Positions 41,851-51,191 of a DNA stretch of 61,827 nucleotides are shown piece after piece. Both the position numbers and the translations under genes were made by a program. The stretch covers positions 1-61,827 of the forward strand of contig NW_027018189.1 in the NCBI RefSeq assembly GCF_032854445.1, written 5' to 3'. Under the pieces are notes generated by a model. That model was given only the letters and a program-made list of their open reading frames with translations. It did no database searches and was not told the origin of the DNA. The stretch is from Liolophura sinensis. Lineage: Eukaryota > Mollusca > Polyplacophora > Chitonida > Chitonidae. Every line of letters begins with the position of its first letter. Position 1 is the stretch's first letter.

Positions 41851-44800
41851 TAGCCCAAAGATTTGACGTCTTCTGGGCTACCGGAGGGCACATAACTTAT
41901 AGTCAAAAGTTGAATATAGTAATGACCAGTCGCGATGGTACATAGTACAGTGTAGCCGATTTCATTAATAAAAAGACCAGGCAAAAATGCAAAAGTGGAA
42001 AAACTGTTCCAGTGCTGCTGTAAGAGGCTAATCCGACGTATTTTGTGACGAGAAATCGAATGGTGCAAACCTCGTTGCTCTCCGAGCAATACTTTTGCTG
42101 TAGCGACAATTGAATGATCATTGATGACAAAATCACGTGCCTAGAAACGGCTCTTACTCCATGGAAACCAGGGAAATTTGCAATTTTTTAAACAGCTGCC
42201 GATGCCTGGCTCAATTCCGCATCTTTTGGCACCTTATTGATGTGGGTCAGTGTTCAATTGTACTTTTTACAGCAGACTGTATCTAGTACTTTGTGTTCTT
42301 CTATATATAATGGTGTGGTTTTTTCTACACGTAGATAAAGACATTGAGATTGTCTTGGACTTAGAAGTAAGACAATTGCTGATGAGTTAAATGGGCTTAG
42401 CCCAAAAATTTGACGTCTTCTGGGGTACCAAAGGGCACATAAACTTATAGTCAAAGTTGAATATAGTAATGACCAGTCGCGATGGTACATAGTACAGTGT
42501 AGCCGATTTCAATTAACAAAAAGACCAGCAAAAATGCAAAAGTGGAAAAACTGTTCCAGTGCTGCTGGTAAGAGGCTAATCCGACGTATTTTGTGACGAG
42601 AAATCGAAATGGTTCAAACCACATTGCTCTCCGACCAATACTTTTGGCTGTAGCGACAATTGAATGATCATTGATGACAAATTCACGTGGCCTAGCAACG
42701 GCTCTTACTCCATGGAAACAGGGAAATTTGCAATTTTTTAAACAGCTGCCGATGCCTGGCCCAATTCCGCATCTTTTGGCACCTTATTCATGTGGGTCAG
42801 TGTTTAATTGTAGTTTTTACAGCAGACTGTATCTAGTACTTTGTGTTTTTTATGTACAAGTGGTGTGGTTTTTCTACACGTAGATAAAGACATTGAGATT
42901 GTCTTGGACTTAGAAGTAAGACAATTGCTGGGGTGATTTAAATGGGCTTAGCCCAAAGATTTGACGTCTTCTGGGCAACCGGAGGGCACATAACTTATAG
43001 TCAAAACTTGAATATAGTTAATGACCAGTCGCGATGGTAGATAGTACAGTGTAGCCGATTTCAATTAACAAAAAGACCAAGCAAAAATGCAAAAGTGGAA
43101 AAAACTGTTCAGTGCTGCTGGAAAAAGGCTAATCCGACGTATTTTGTGACGAGAAATCGAATGGTGCAAACCCGCATTGCTCTCCGACCAATACTTTTGG
43201 CTGTAACGACAATTGAATGATAATTGATGACAAAATCACGTGCCTAGCAACGGCTCTACCCCATGGAAACCAGGGAAATTTGCAATTTTTAAACAGCTTC
43301 GATGCCTGGCCCAATTCCGAATCTTTTGGCACCTTATTGATGTGGGTCAGTGTTCAATTGTACTTTTTACAGCACACTGTATCTAGTACTTTGTTTTCTT
43401 CTATATATAATGGTGTGGTTTTTCTACACGTAGATAAAGACATTGAGATTGTCTTGGACTTAGAAGTAAGACAATTGCTGGATGAGTTAAATGGGCTTAT
43501 CCCAAAGATTTGACGTCTTCTGGTCTATCAAAGGGCACATAACTTATGGTCAAAAGTTGAATATAGTAATGACCAGTCGCGATGGTACATAGTACAGTGT
43601 AGCCGGTTTCAATTAACAAAAAGACCAGGCAAAAATGCAAAAGTGGAAAAACTGTTCCAGTGCTGCTGGTAAGAGGCTAATCCGACGTATTTTGTGACGC
43701 GAAATCGAATGGTGCAAACCGCGTTGCTCTCCCGACCAATACTTTTGGCTGTAGCGACAATTGAATGATCATTGATGACAAAATCAAGTGCCTAGCAACG
43801 GCTCTTACTCCATGGAAACCAGGGAAATTTGCAATTTTTTAAACAGCTGCCGATGCCTGGCTCAATTCCGCATCTTTTGGCAACCTTATTGATGTGGGTC
43901 AGTGTTCAATTGTAGTTTTTACAGGCAGGACTGTATCTAGTACTTTGTGTTTTTTATGTACAAATGGTGTGGTTTTTCTACACGTAGATAAAGACATTGA
44001 GATTGTCTTGGACTTAGAAGTAAGACAATTGCTGGGTGACTTAAATGGGCTTAGCCCAAAGATTTGACGTCTTCTGGGCAACCGGAGGGCACATAACTTA
44101 TAGTCAAAAGTTGAATATAGTAATGACCAGTCGCGATGATAGATAGTACAGTGTAGCCGATTTCAATTAACAAAAAGACCAGGCAAAAATGCAAAAGTGG
44201 AAAAACTGTTCCAGTGCTGCTGGTAAGAGGCTAATCCGACGTATTTTGTGACGAGAAATCGAATGGTGCAAACCGCGTTGCTCTCCGACCAATACTTTTG
44301 GCTGTAACGACAATTGAATGATCATTGATGACAAAATCACGTGCCTAGCAACGGCTCTTACTCCATGGAAACCAGGGAAATTTGCAATTTTTTAAACAGC
44401 TGCCGATGCCTGGCCCAATTCCGCATCTTTTGGCACCTTATTGATGTGGGTCAGTGTTCAATTGTACTTTTTACAGCACACTGTATCTAGTACTTTGTGT
44501 TCTTCTCTATATAATGGTGTGGTTTTTCTACACGTAGATAAAGACATTGAGATTGTCTTGTACTTAGAAGTAAGACAATTGCTGGATGAGTTAAATGGGC
44601 TTATCCCAAAGATTTGACGTCTTCTGGAGTACCAAAGGGCACATAACTTATAGTCAAAAGTTGAATATAGTAATGACCAGTCGCGATGGTAGATAGTACA
44701 GTGTAGCCGATTTCAATTAACAAAAAGACCAGGCAAAAATGCAAAAGTGGAAAAACTGTTCCAGTGCTGCTGGTAAGAGGCTAATCCGACGTATTTTGTG

Positions 44801-45031
44801 ACGAGAAATCGAATGGTGCAAACCGCGTTGCTCTCCGACCAATACTTTTGGCTGGAACGACAATTGAATGATCATTGATGACAAAATCACGTGCCTAGCA
44901 ACGGCTCTTACTTCATGGAAACCAGGGAAATTTGCAATTTTTTAAACAGCTGCCGATGCCTGGCCCAATTCCGCATCTTTTGGCACCTTATTGATGTGGG
45001 TCAGTGTTCAATTGTACTTTTTACAGCAGAC

Positions 45032-45036
45032 TGTAT
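45032..45036 (+). repeat. Candidate target-site duplication, left copy (TGTAT)
   Basis: The satellite reads ACTGTAT up to 45036 and then departs from the monomer consensus. TGTAT recurs at 51173-51177, immediately after the LINE 5' motif. The match is only 5 bp, so a chance match is possible. Confidence 0.4.
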
Positions 45037-45275
45037 TTAATTTAGTTCTTTATTTGTTTACAGAGGATATCCCACAACCCATGGGTCACTAGGGGGTCTC
45101 CTCAAACTTATATACATCATACATTTATATAATCAAAACTTGATAGTGAAGAATAAAATATTTACAATATTTACAATACACATAGGCATCCAATACTGCA
45201 CACACTCATATTCTTAATTAAGTACCGATTATATAACAGATTTAGGAATGGGTTTCAGTCTTAGCACCTTGTACC
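45037..45275 (-). other. LINE 3' UTR
   Basis: About 240 bp from the ORF2 stop to the satellite junction. It is AT-rich and ends, on the minus strand, in AAACAAATAAAGAACTAAAT followed by TAA and then the satellite bases ATACAGTCTGCTG. There is no long A-tract and no tandem tail repeat such as the octamer repeats of vertebrate CR1 or L2. Confidence 0.75.
45049..45054 (-). terminator. Polyadenylation signal AATAAA of the LINE
   Basis: TTTATT on the plus strand reads AATAAA on the minus strand, 12 bases before the element's 3' edge at 45037. This spacing is suitable for cleavage at or just after the element end. It is the only canonical signal this close to the end. Confidence 0.6.
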
Positions 45276-47606
45276 TTAAAAGGAGCTTGTTTGAACTACT
45301 TGGTGAGTACGATGGATAAATCTTCGAGTATCTTGAATGAATTTGTGCACAGAACAGAATATGGTTTTACTGTCTTCAAGAGATAGGTCATTTGATCCAA
45401 AAAGTAAAATATTTGAGATATGTTTTGAGCAATGCGGAAGGAAAATAGATAAGTGAGCATTTGGAGAAATCATTTTAGTAAACCTGTCGAACATGTGCTT
45501 CCTTTGAGCGGCATATGCGGGACATTCAATAAGAAAATGATGAGAATTTTCACATTTGTAATTACATTTATGACAAGACTGGTCATCTGAAAGGCCATTG
45601 GTAAATAAGTCTGCGTGAAGAGCGCTCAGTCCCATCCACATCCTACAATGCAGTATCGAGGAAAATGTTACAAAAGAATCGTACAGTACGGAAATAGTAA
45701 TGCTGTCAACAAAACGAGGTTTAAGATAGGATTTAAGCTTTTCTAGAGAGTCGTGACGAAAGTGGAGAGGTATTGAATTCCAATCTTTAATTGTTTGGGG
45801 AATAAATGACGACATGTACAACTGGATACGACCTTTGGGAAGACGGGTGTTGTGCTTATTTCGTAGATTGTATGTACTGACGACAGCTTCATTTCCGCAT
45901 GGTAGTAATTTTTTCAAATAAGGAGGCGATAGCCCATTTATAATTTTATGGAAAAGAAGAATTCTGTGGGATCTACGTCTCACATAAAGCGGTTCCCATC
46001 TTAGTTCATTTAATAATTTACTATACGATGTCCGACGTAGGCCCCCAGAACAGAGAAGAGCAGCTCTTCGCTGAATTGTTTCAAGTTTTTGAGACAACAC
46101 TATACCGCAATTGTCAAACAGGATGTCACCATATTTGATGGTAGATCTTATTTGACTGAAGTATAGAGTTTTCAAACATTTTCGGGTAAGGCATTTCTTA
46201 CATCGGTTGAGAATACTCAGTTTTTTGTTACATTTATTAACTAAGTTTCTAATGTGTTCGTCCCATTTCCCATTGTGTTGTAAAAAGATCCCAAGGTGTT
46301 TGTGGGACTGAACGCTCTTCACCTCCGTGCCATTAAGATACAGTTTGGGATAGGAAGGATTTCCCTTTAATGATACAAGTAAATAAACTGTCTTAAGAGC
46401 ATTGAATGTGACACACCATTGATTTGCCCACGATGCTAACTTGCTAAGGTCACGGTTCAGTCTAGTTTCTGAGACTGGTAAATCTTTAATTTCTTCTAAC
46501 AAGGATGTGTCGTCAGCAAATATATTTATGTCACATTCAATATTAGTATTTATATCATTTATGAAGATAAGAAACAACAAAGGACCAAGTACAGAGCCCT
46601 GAGGAACTCCTGAGTACGTAGGATTCGAGCTAGATTCTTTACCGTTGAGGCAAACAGAGATTGATCGATCAGATAAGTAATCATTTATCCACGCCAGTAA
46701 CATTCCTCCAATACCCATCTGCCTCAACTTAAATAGTAAACCTGTGTGCCAAACCTTGTCAAAGGCTTTGCTCACATCCAAGAATACCAAACACATATCA
46801 TTACCGTTGTCTAAACCTTTATAAATATTATGGACGATTTTAGTTAGTTGACAGATAGTTGAATCACCACTTTTGAATCCTGCATTGTGAGGAATAAGAA
46901 TATTGTTTATCGTAAGATATTGATATAAATGTTTATAGACGACCTTTTCAAATACTTTGGATATCGATGGTTGAAGACATACTGGTCTGTAGTTAGAAAT
47001 ACAATGTCGATCACCTTTTTTAAATACTGGGCAAACGCGGCACCTTTTCCACGCGGACGGAAAGACGCCGTTTTGTAATGAAGAGTTAAATAGTTTAGTA
47101 AGCGAGGGTGTTATACTTCCTGCTGCACTCTGCAACATAAAATTACTGATCCCATCCGGACCTGATGCCTTTTTTGTATTTAACGAACTGAGACACTGGC
47201 CGACTTCCTTTTCAGTTATTTGTATACTGTTTAAACGAGTTGTATTAACGAAGGAGAAGTCCGGCAAGTCGGGGACAGGAGATGAAAGGTCAGAATGTGA
47301 TGCAAAGAATGCACAGAAAGCATTGGCCTTATCAATATCACTGGACACATTTTTACCATTTACAAGTAGTGGTGGTATTGGAGGTTTTGCTTTAGAACCC
47401 AACATTGATTTCATTGACGACCAGTAAGTCTTGGTATCTAGATTTGGGTCAGATAGTTTGGTTTTTAGACGTGTAGCATAGCGACGAATAGCCTCTCTTT
47501 TGGCTGTGTTGGCCTCCCTTCTGGCTATATAGAAGCGAAATTTATCTTTTTCATTTTTAGATCTTTTATACTTTTGAAAGCATCTATTTCGAATTCGTAA
47601 CTTATA
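45276..47606 (-). pseudogene. LINE ORF2, C-terminal part: reverse transcriptase and zinc-binding-like tail
   Basis: In frame with the endonuclease after the TGA at 47607. The first ATG, at 47414, is internal to the protein, and the 64 codons before it contain no stop. Counting from that Met: KKASGPDGI at 81-89, NYRPVCL at 141-147, FLDVSKAFDKVWH at 211-223 (palm motif A, catalytic Asp 213), SGVPQGSVLGPLLF at 268-281, and FADD at 299-302 (46509-46520) with the two catalytic Asp of motif C. These make it a complete non-LTR reverse transcriptase used in target-primed reverse transcription. A thumb and connection-like region follows (LGIFLQHNGKW, about 374-384). Near the C-terminus residues 614-631 hold a Cys/His cluster (CHKC, C621, H625/H626, C631), a zinc-binding-like tail common in invertebrate LINEs. 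No RNase H motif is seen. The 712 codons from 47414 contain no disabling change. Confidence 0.95.
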
Positions 47607-48566
47607 TCACACATCATTGGTCATCCAGGGCTTGTCGCGAGGTCTCACGGTAATTTCTTTATTTGGGATAGTTTCCTTACAGCATGACAGAAAAAGATTT
47701 GACCATGCATACACTTTGTCATTTATATCAGTGAAAACGTCACATATATCCCAGGGTGAGACAGACAGTAAGTTACATAGACGGTCTATATCAGCACATT
47801 TAAGGTCCCATACATGTCTTTTAAAAGATTTAGGTTTATCATTGCAAAGAACATCCAGTTTACAATAGATCGTGCAGTGGTCAAGATTAGCCATGGGACA
47901 AGCCACTCCGTAATCTATTACATATCTCATATTGTCAGTGATTATTAGATCTAATAAATAAGCACTATCTTCCGTATATCTTGTCGGCTCATTCAGTATT
48001 TGAAATAAATTTTTTCCAGCCAAAAGGTCGAAAAGTTTCATTTTTAATTCACTCTTATCATGGTATTTATTCCAGTCAGTGCAGCGATCGTTAAAATCAC
48101 CAAATATTAGTAAAGCATGTGGGTTTTCTGACATAACAGAAGTGAGAGTAGAATCAAAGTTATCAATAAAAAGATCCCGTGATTCCGTTGATTGGTTAGG
48201 AGGGCGGTAACATACAGCAACTAATACACTTCTATTGAACAATTCAATTGTAATCCATAGCATTTCATTTTCATTTTCAAGATCTAATCTGCGTGTGATA
48301 TTCAATGATGACTTACAATAAATGGCAACACCCCCACCATGCCTATCTCTGTCTTTCCTTATAATGTAGTACCCTTCTATATTAACTCTTTCATCTGGTA
48401 TGGCAGAACTAAGCCAAGTTTCTGTTACACAAATAATATCGTAATCATGTTCATTTACAAGTACGGTTGAGACTTCGTCTAACTTAGAATATGATGACAT
48501 TTGATCATCAGACTGAGCCAGAAGGCTCCTAGCATTAAAATGACATCTTAAGTTATGCGAGCTTGG

Positions 48567-48590
48567 TGGTCCCGGATTTTTATGTATATC
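48567..48590 (-). other. 2A-like ribosome-skipping motif (DIHKNPGP) in LINE ORF2
   Basis: The ORF2 frame reads GDIHKNPGP here, matching the 2A core D-x-E/x-x-NPGP with the invariant NPG followed by P. In known 2A peptides the ribosome fails to form the Gly-Pro bond and continues, giving two proteins from one frame. The Gly codon is at 48570-48572 and the Pro codon at 48567-48569. The upstream stretch is hydrophobic (VLIVIIALLL), as in the 2A-like leaders reported at the N-termini of ORF2 in CR1-like LINEs of sea urchins and other invertebrates. The usual Glu of DVEXNPGP is His here, a variation seen in other invertebrate LINE 2As. Skipping activity is inferred, not shown. Confidence 0.82.
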
Positions 48591-48599
48591 TCCGCATCG

Positions 48600-48650
48600 C
48601 AGCAGTAATGCGATAATGACAATTAAAACGTAATTCAAGTTGTTTAACAT
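48600..48650 (-). other. Hydrophobic leader directly before the 2A motif
   Basis: From ATG 48650 the next 17 residues are MLNN followed by an almost purely aliphatic run (about 48600-48635), then RCG and the 2A core. The arrangement resembles a signal peptide or membrane anchor fused to 2A. A further hydrophobic segment (SLLFCVIIGILC) lies just upstream in the same open frame, and it would be included if translation starts at 48914 or 48818. Which ATG is used cannot be decided from sequence. Confidence 0.6.
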
Positions 48651-48971
48651 ACAAAGAATACCTATAATAACACAAAATAGTAAAGAGTCAGTAGCATTAC
48701 AAATCACTGTTAATTCATTCAGCAAGTTTATAACTTTGATTAGGTGTACCCTGCTTTTACAGCACACAAAGTTATACCAAGTCCCGATTGCCACACGATA
48801 TTGACTTAGGTAATCCATGACGTAACAACATTTAAGAAAGAAAGAAGCACATGTTCTAGCCTGGTTACCATCGTACTCACTTGATAACAGCTCGAATTTT
48901 TGTTTATTACGCATGTAGTTATCGGTAAGATCACGTGTAACATAGTCCAGTACATACAAGTAAGAATTTCA

Positions 48972-49880
48972 AAATAAATCACAAAAAATATGAGGTGTAA
49001 AGGTGCGTACATAGTACGTCCTCAGAAGCACCAGTCCCAGACAGAAGCGTATAGGGAGAGGTGGGTTACTGGCACAATAAAGTATCATGAGGAAGTTATT
49101 AACAATGACAGTTTGTTTACAAATATTATCACTAAGGTGAGTATTTTCAACTTATATATTGAGAATTGGGATTTGCCTAAAGGAGACAACTATTAATCAG
49201 AAATGAGGGCCAATCTTCCGTATAGTTTTGAATGGTAATTATTTATCTACTTATCGGATAAACAACGATTTGGGCTCACTGGAAGGATACTGAAAAATGG
49301 TCAAAGACAATACAAATAGATTGTACGTTTTGTTAACCGTGACTTTTCACTTTTGGTACCCTGTAGCTTGGTACACAAACATAATGACGTCATTTTCCCG
49401 TCTACTTCATATATTTATTGTTCCCTAATATTTGTAGTTTAATTTGAAATTTATCCGGTAATTCAACTGGAATATTTAATGTGTCATGGCCAAATGCATA
49501 TATACATTTATATATTCTTAACTATCAGATAAATTTTTTAATTTTTCGGGCTTACTTATGCAGATATATGGATATATGTATGTATACATGTACATTTACA
49601 CGGCCATTTACACATGTCCAAGACCAATTCGTTGTGAGTACTATATTGTTGATCAAGTCAAGTGTTTTAGAGAGAGACATTGAGTAGCAGTTTGTGTTGG
49701 AGTAGCGTACATATTATCTGCTATTACGTAAGTTACGGCAGCAGACCGCACTTTTGTGTTAGTAGACACGCATGTACAGTCAGAGTTACTATACAGAAAG
49801 CACATCGGTCGGCTGTCTTTAATGATTAAAGTATGAACACTCCTGTATTCTGCACGGGAAAAGTGATTTGACCAGGTTGA
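48972..49880 (-). other. LINE inter-ORF spacer (no supported gene)
   Basis: ORF1 ends at 49881 and the ORF2 frame is not open upstream of the TGA at 48969-48971, so at least 0.9 kb separates them; it is 1.2 kb if ORF2 starts at 48650. The spacer is AT-rich with TATG/TACA-rich stretches near 49540-49600. Short open frames on either strand (for example 49481-49687 plus) show no recognisable protein. A spacer this long is unusual for CR1/L2-type elements, whose ORFs usually overlap or lie close together. It may hold an internal translation or promoter element, or the remains of an inserted sequence. Confidence 0.6.
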
Positions 49881-50942
49881 TTACATGTTCTCGAGATCCC
49901 ATTCAGAAGCCACCTGCACCTTCACTCCCCCGTCTTGGGAACAATAGAACACATTTCCGTCGTGTGTCCAGGCTGAGAAAATCACACCTTCTTTCTTCTT
50001 TTGAAGTAATCTTTTAAAGAGCTTATACCTAGTTTTCGTGAGATCTTCATTTATATACACCCCTGTGTAACCATTGGCGCTCTTCAGTAATGGACGTGCT
50101 CTAATCAGTTCAGATCTGGTTCGGTACGAAACAAACCTAACGATTATCTGGGACTGGTTTTTTCCAATAAAATGTGATCGCGAGATATCTTTTTTACACA
50201 TTTCAATATTAAGATGACTTGCAAGTCGGCACACCGCATCATCAGTCGTTTCACCTGGTTGAAGTGAAAGGCCAGAAATCCGCAGATACTATCGTCTACT
50301 ATATTGTTCGGCTTTGTCTAAAAGGGACTGGAATTCATCCTTTTGTCGCATATTTTCTTCTGAGCTTTTTCTGAGTAGGGAATTGACGATTGCCAGTTCA
50401 GATTTTAGATCTGATATTTCAGCCTTACATTCACAAATTGTCTTATCCCTGTCAGCAATTTCTAGTTGTAGACTGTCAACTTTACGTGCAAGGGTTGTTA
50501 TGTCATTCTTACTTGACGATACTAGCTCAATTAGTGGTTTTATAGCCGTTTCTACAGCATTCAGGATTAGGCAATTTAGATGTTTGCTGACTTGAGGTGT
50601 CAATATGCTCTCGGTAAGAAAGTTAGTGTCAGTTCCAGCCTTGAAGTTTGTTACCTCGTATAACTCGGTTTCGTCCTCACCTCGATCAGCACAAATTAGG
50701 GACTGAATGTCGGGTAATGAATTCAATCTTTTAATGCTGGGATTTTTGGCGGCCAGATTCAGTTTACGTTTTCCTGAATATCTTGATATTGCCGTTCTTA
50801 AGGGTTGAGCAAGGTTACTACTGGCAGGAATTCCAGGTGATGTCTTCGAATTTTCATTTTGGACTATATTAGAGTTAGTACTAGCAGTTACCTTTTCACT
50901 GCACGCCCCACTGAAGAGAGACTCAATCCGAGGTTGGTTCAT
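49881..50942 (-). pseudogene. LINE ORF1 (coiled-coil RNA-binding protein), one in-frame TAG
   Basis: The frame opens with ATG at 50942 and runs 217 codons to TAG at 50289-50291. It then continues in the same frame for 18 plus 117 codons to the stop at 49881, so 353 sense codons are interrupted once. Residues 1-110 are polar and low in order, with a basic stretch (SGKRK, KNPSIKR). Residues about 145-212 (50307-50510) have coiled-coil heptad character, ending in EQYSRR. EQYSRR followed by an LRISG-like strand is a hallmark of LINE ORF1 proteins with an RRM-like domain. After the stop come DISRSHFIG, IIVRFVSYRTR and YINEDLTKTR, all typical of that C-terminal region. ORF1 proteins bind the element RNA and form the ribonucleoprotein needed for retrotransposition. 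The stop falls exactly between the coiled coil and the RNA-binding part. A GTG at 50234 should not be taken as a start of a separate gene. Confidence 0.9.
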
Positions 50943-51172
50943 GGTGTTGTTGTTGTTCAGGCTGGATCAACGGGTAAGTCACAAGCACTGTTTCTGCAGT
51001 CACTGATTTTAGCAATTCTCTGCTTCATAAACTCTATCTTCACGTTTGATTGCCCAAATTACCAAATGTAGAACATATCCACACAAACATATGTAAATCA
51101 ACTTAGGGAAACTCTCAAGTCAGCCAGGATTACCACCTCTCACTGGTCCGCCTTATTCGATAGACGCCATCT
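50943..51172 (-). promoter_or_regulatory. LINE 5' UTR / probable internal promoter region
   Basis: About 230 bp between the element's 5' edge and the ORF1 ATG at 50942. LINE 5' UTRs usually carry the internal RNA polymerase II promoter. I see no TATA box near the 5' edge; the clearest element is a YY1-like motif at the very edge. The rest shows no further motif I can support. Confidence 0.5.
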
Positions 51173-51174
51173 TG
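51163..51174 (-). promoter_or_regulatory. YY1-like motif at the LINE 5' end
   Basis: The minus strand reads CAAGATGGCGTC starting at the first bases of the element. This matches the YY1 consensus core AAGATGGCG. In mammalian L1 a YY1 site at the same position directs accurate transcription initiation at the 5' end. A similar role here is inference from position and motif. Its outermost two bases overlap the candidate target-site duplication. Confidence 0.5.
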
Positions 51175-51191
51175 TATCTAGTATCTGATAT
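51173..51191 (+). repeat. Right LINE junction: TGTAT and a short duplicated filler
   Basis: After TGTAT (51173-51177) the sequence reads CTAGTA, TCTGA, then the satellite proper. TATCTAGTA occurs at 51175-51183 and again at 51189-51197, separated by TCTGA, so 14 bp are extra relative to an uninterrupted monomer. This looks like a small duplication made when the 5' end of the insertion was joined. Confidence 0.55.

Larger units (their letters stand above)
1..45036. repeat. Satellite array, left part (about 82 monomers of 549-550 bp)
   Basis: Landmarks such as the AATGATCATT box, the CACGTG site, the CTACACGTAG stretch and the TGGGCTTAGCCCA dyad recur every 549-550 bp, for example at 486, 1035, 1583, 2133 and 2682 for the first one. 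All monomers are head to tail in the same orientation and no unique DNA lies between them. Neighbouring monomers differ by scattered substitutions, while some monomers many units apart are nearly identical, which is the mark of higher-order repeats. Open frames of 60-130 codons occur in both strands of most monomers, but they are broken by substitutions and indels from copy to copy, so I treat the array as non-coding. A centromeric or heterochromatic location is plausible for such an array but cannot be shown from sequence alone. Confidence 0.97.
47607..48914 (-). pseudogene. LINE ORF2, N-terminal part: 2A-like leader and APE-type endonuclease
   Basis: The open frame extends upstream to a TGA at 48969-48971. 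The first ATG is at 48914 and others are at 48818 and 48650. The 48650 ATG gives a hydrophobic leader of about 20 residues just before the 2A motif (48567-48590) and is my preferred functional start. Endonuclease motifs follow in order: NARSL (N codon at 48534-48536), CVTETWL (E at 48420-48422), GGGVAIY, CYRPPN (Y at 48207-48209), IFGDFN (D at 48096-48098), LLDLIITD, and LDHCTI (H at 47877-47879). These are the catalytic positions of apurinic/apyrimidinic-like endonucleases, which nick target DNA to prime reverse transcription. The frame stops at TGA 47607-47609, but the next 64 codons and the reverse transcriptase are in the same frame, so this is one protein broken by one codon. GTG TGA TAT could derive from a CGA codon by C to T. 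Confidence 0.92.
45037..51172 (-). mobile_element. Full-length CR1/L2/Jockey-like LINE (non-LTR retrotransposon)
   Basis: A 6.1-kb non-satellite insertion splits one satellite monomer. On the minus strand it has a 5' UTR of about 230 bp, ORF1 with a coiled coil followed by an RNA-binding-like half, a spacer of about 1 kb, ORF2 with an APE endonuclease followed by a reverse transcriptase, and a 3' UTR of about 240 bp ending soon after AATAAA. No RNase H domain is visible after the reverse transcriptase; instead there is a Cys/His cluster. No LTRs are present. The endonuclease type, the GDIHKNPGP motif and the domain order point to the CR1/L2/Jockey assemblage, but clade assignment needs a tree. 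Each ORF has one in-frame stop, so the copy is defective as written but young. Confidence 0.95.

Noticed and set aside
1-45036. CRISPR array or bacterial repeat region
   Set aside because: Repeat units of 550 bp, no short repeats with unique spacers, and no prokaryotic genes. The LINE is a eukaryotic element.
47617-47868. Plus-strand open frame of 83 codons within ORF2
   Set aside because: It is antisense to the endonuclease domain, whose motifs are clear on the minus strand.
48915-48959. ORF2 start at a TTG codon (48959)
   Set aside because: TTG starts belong to bacterial translation tables. In an animal the first usable ATGs are 48914, 48818 and 48650.
49481-49687. Short plus-strand open frame in the LINE spacer
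   Set aside because: It is antisense to the element, AT-rich, begins in low-complexity sequence and shows no recognisable protein.
50859-51071. Plus-strand open frame over the LINE 5' UTR
   Set aside because: It is antisense to ORF1 and the 5' UTR, short and without recognisable features.
45037-51172. Retroviral or LTR element origin of the insertion
   Set aside because: There are no LTRs, protease, integrase or RNase H, while the APE endonuclease and non-LTR reverse transcriptase motifs are clear.
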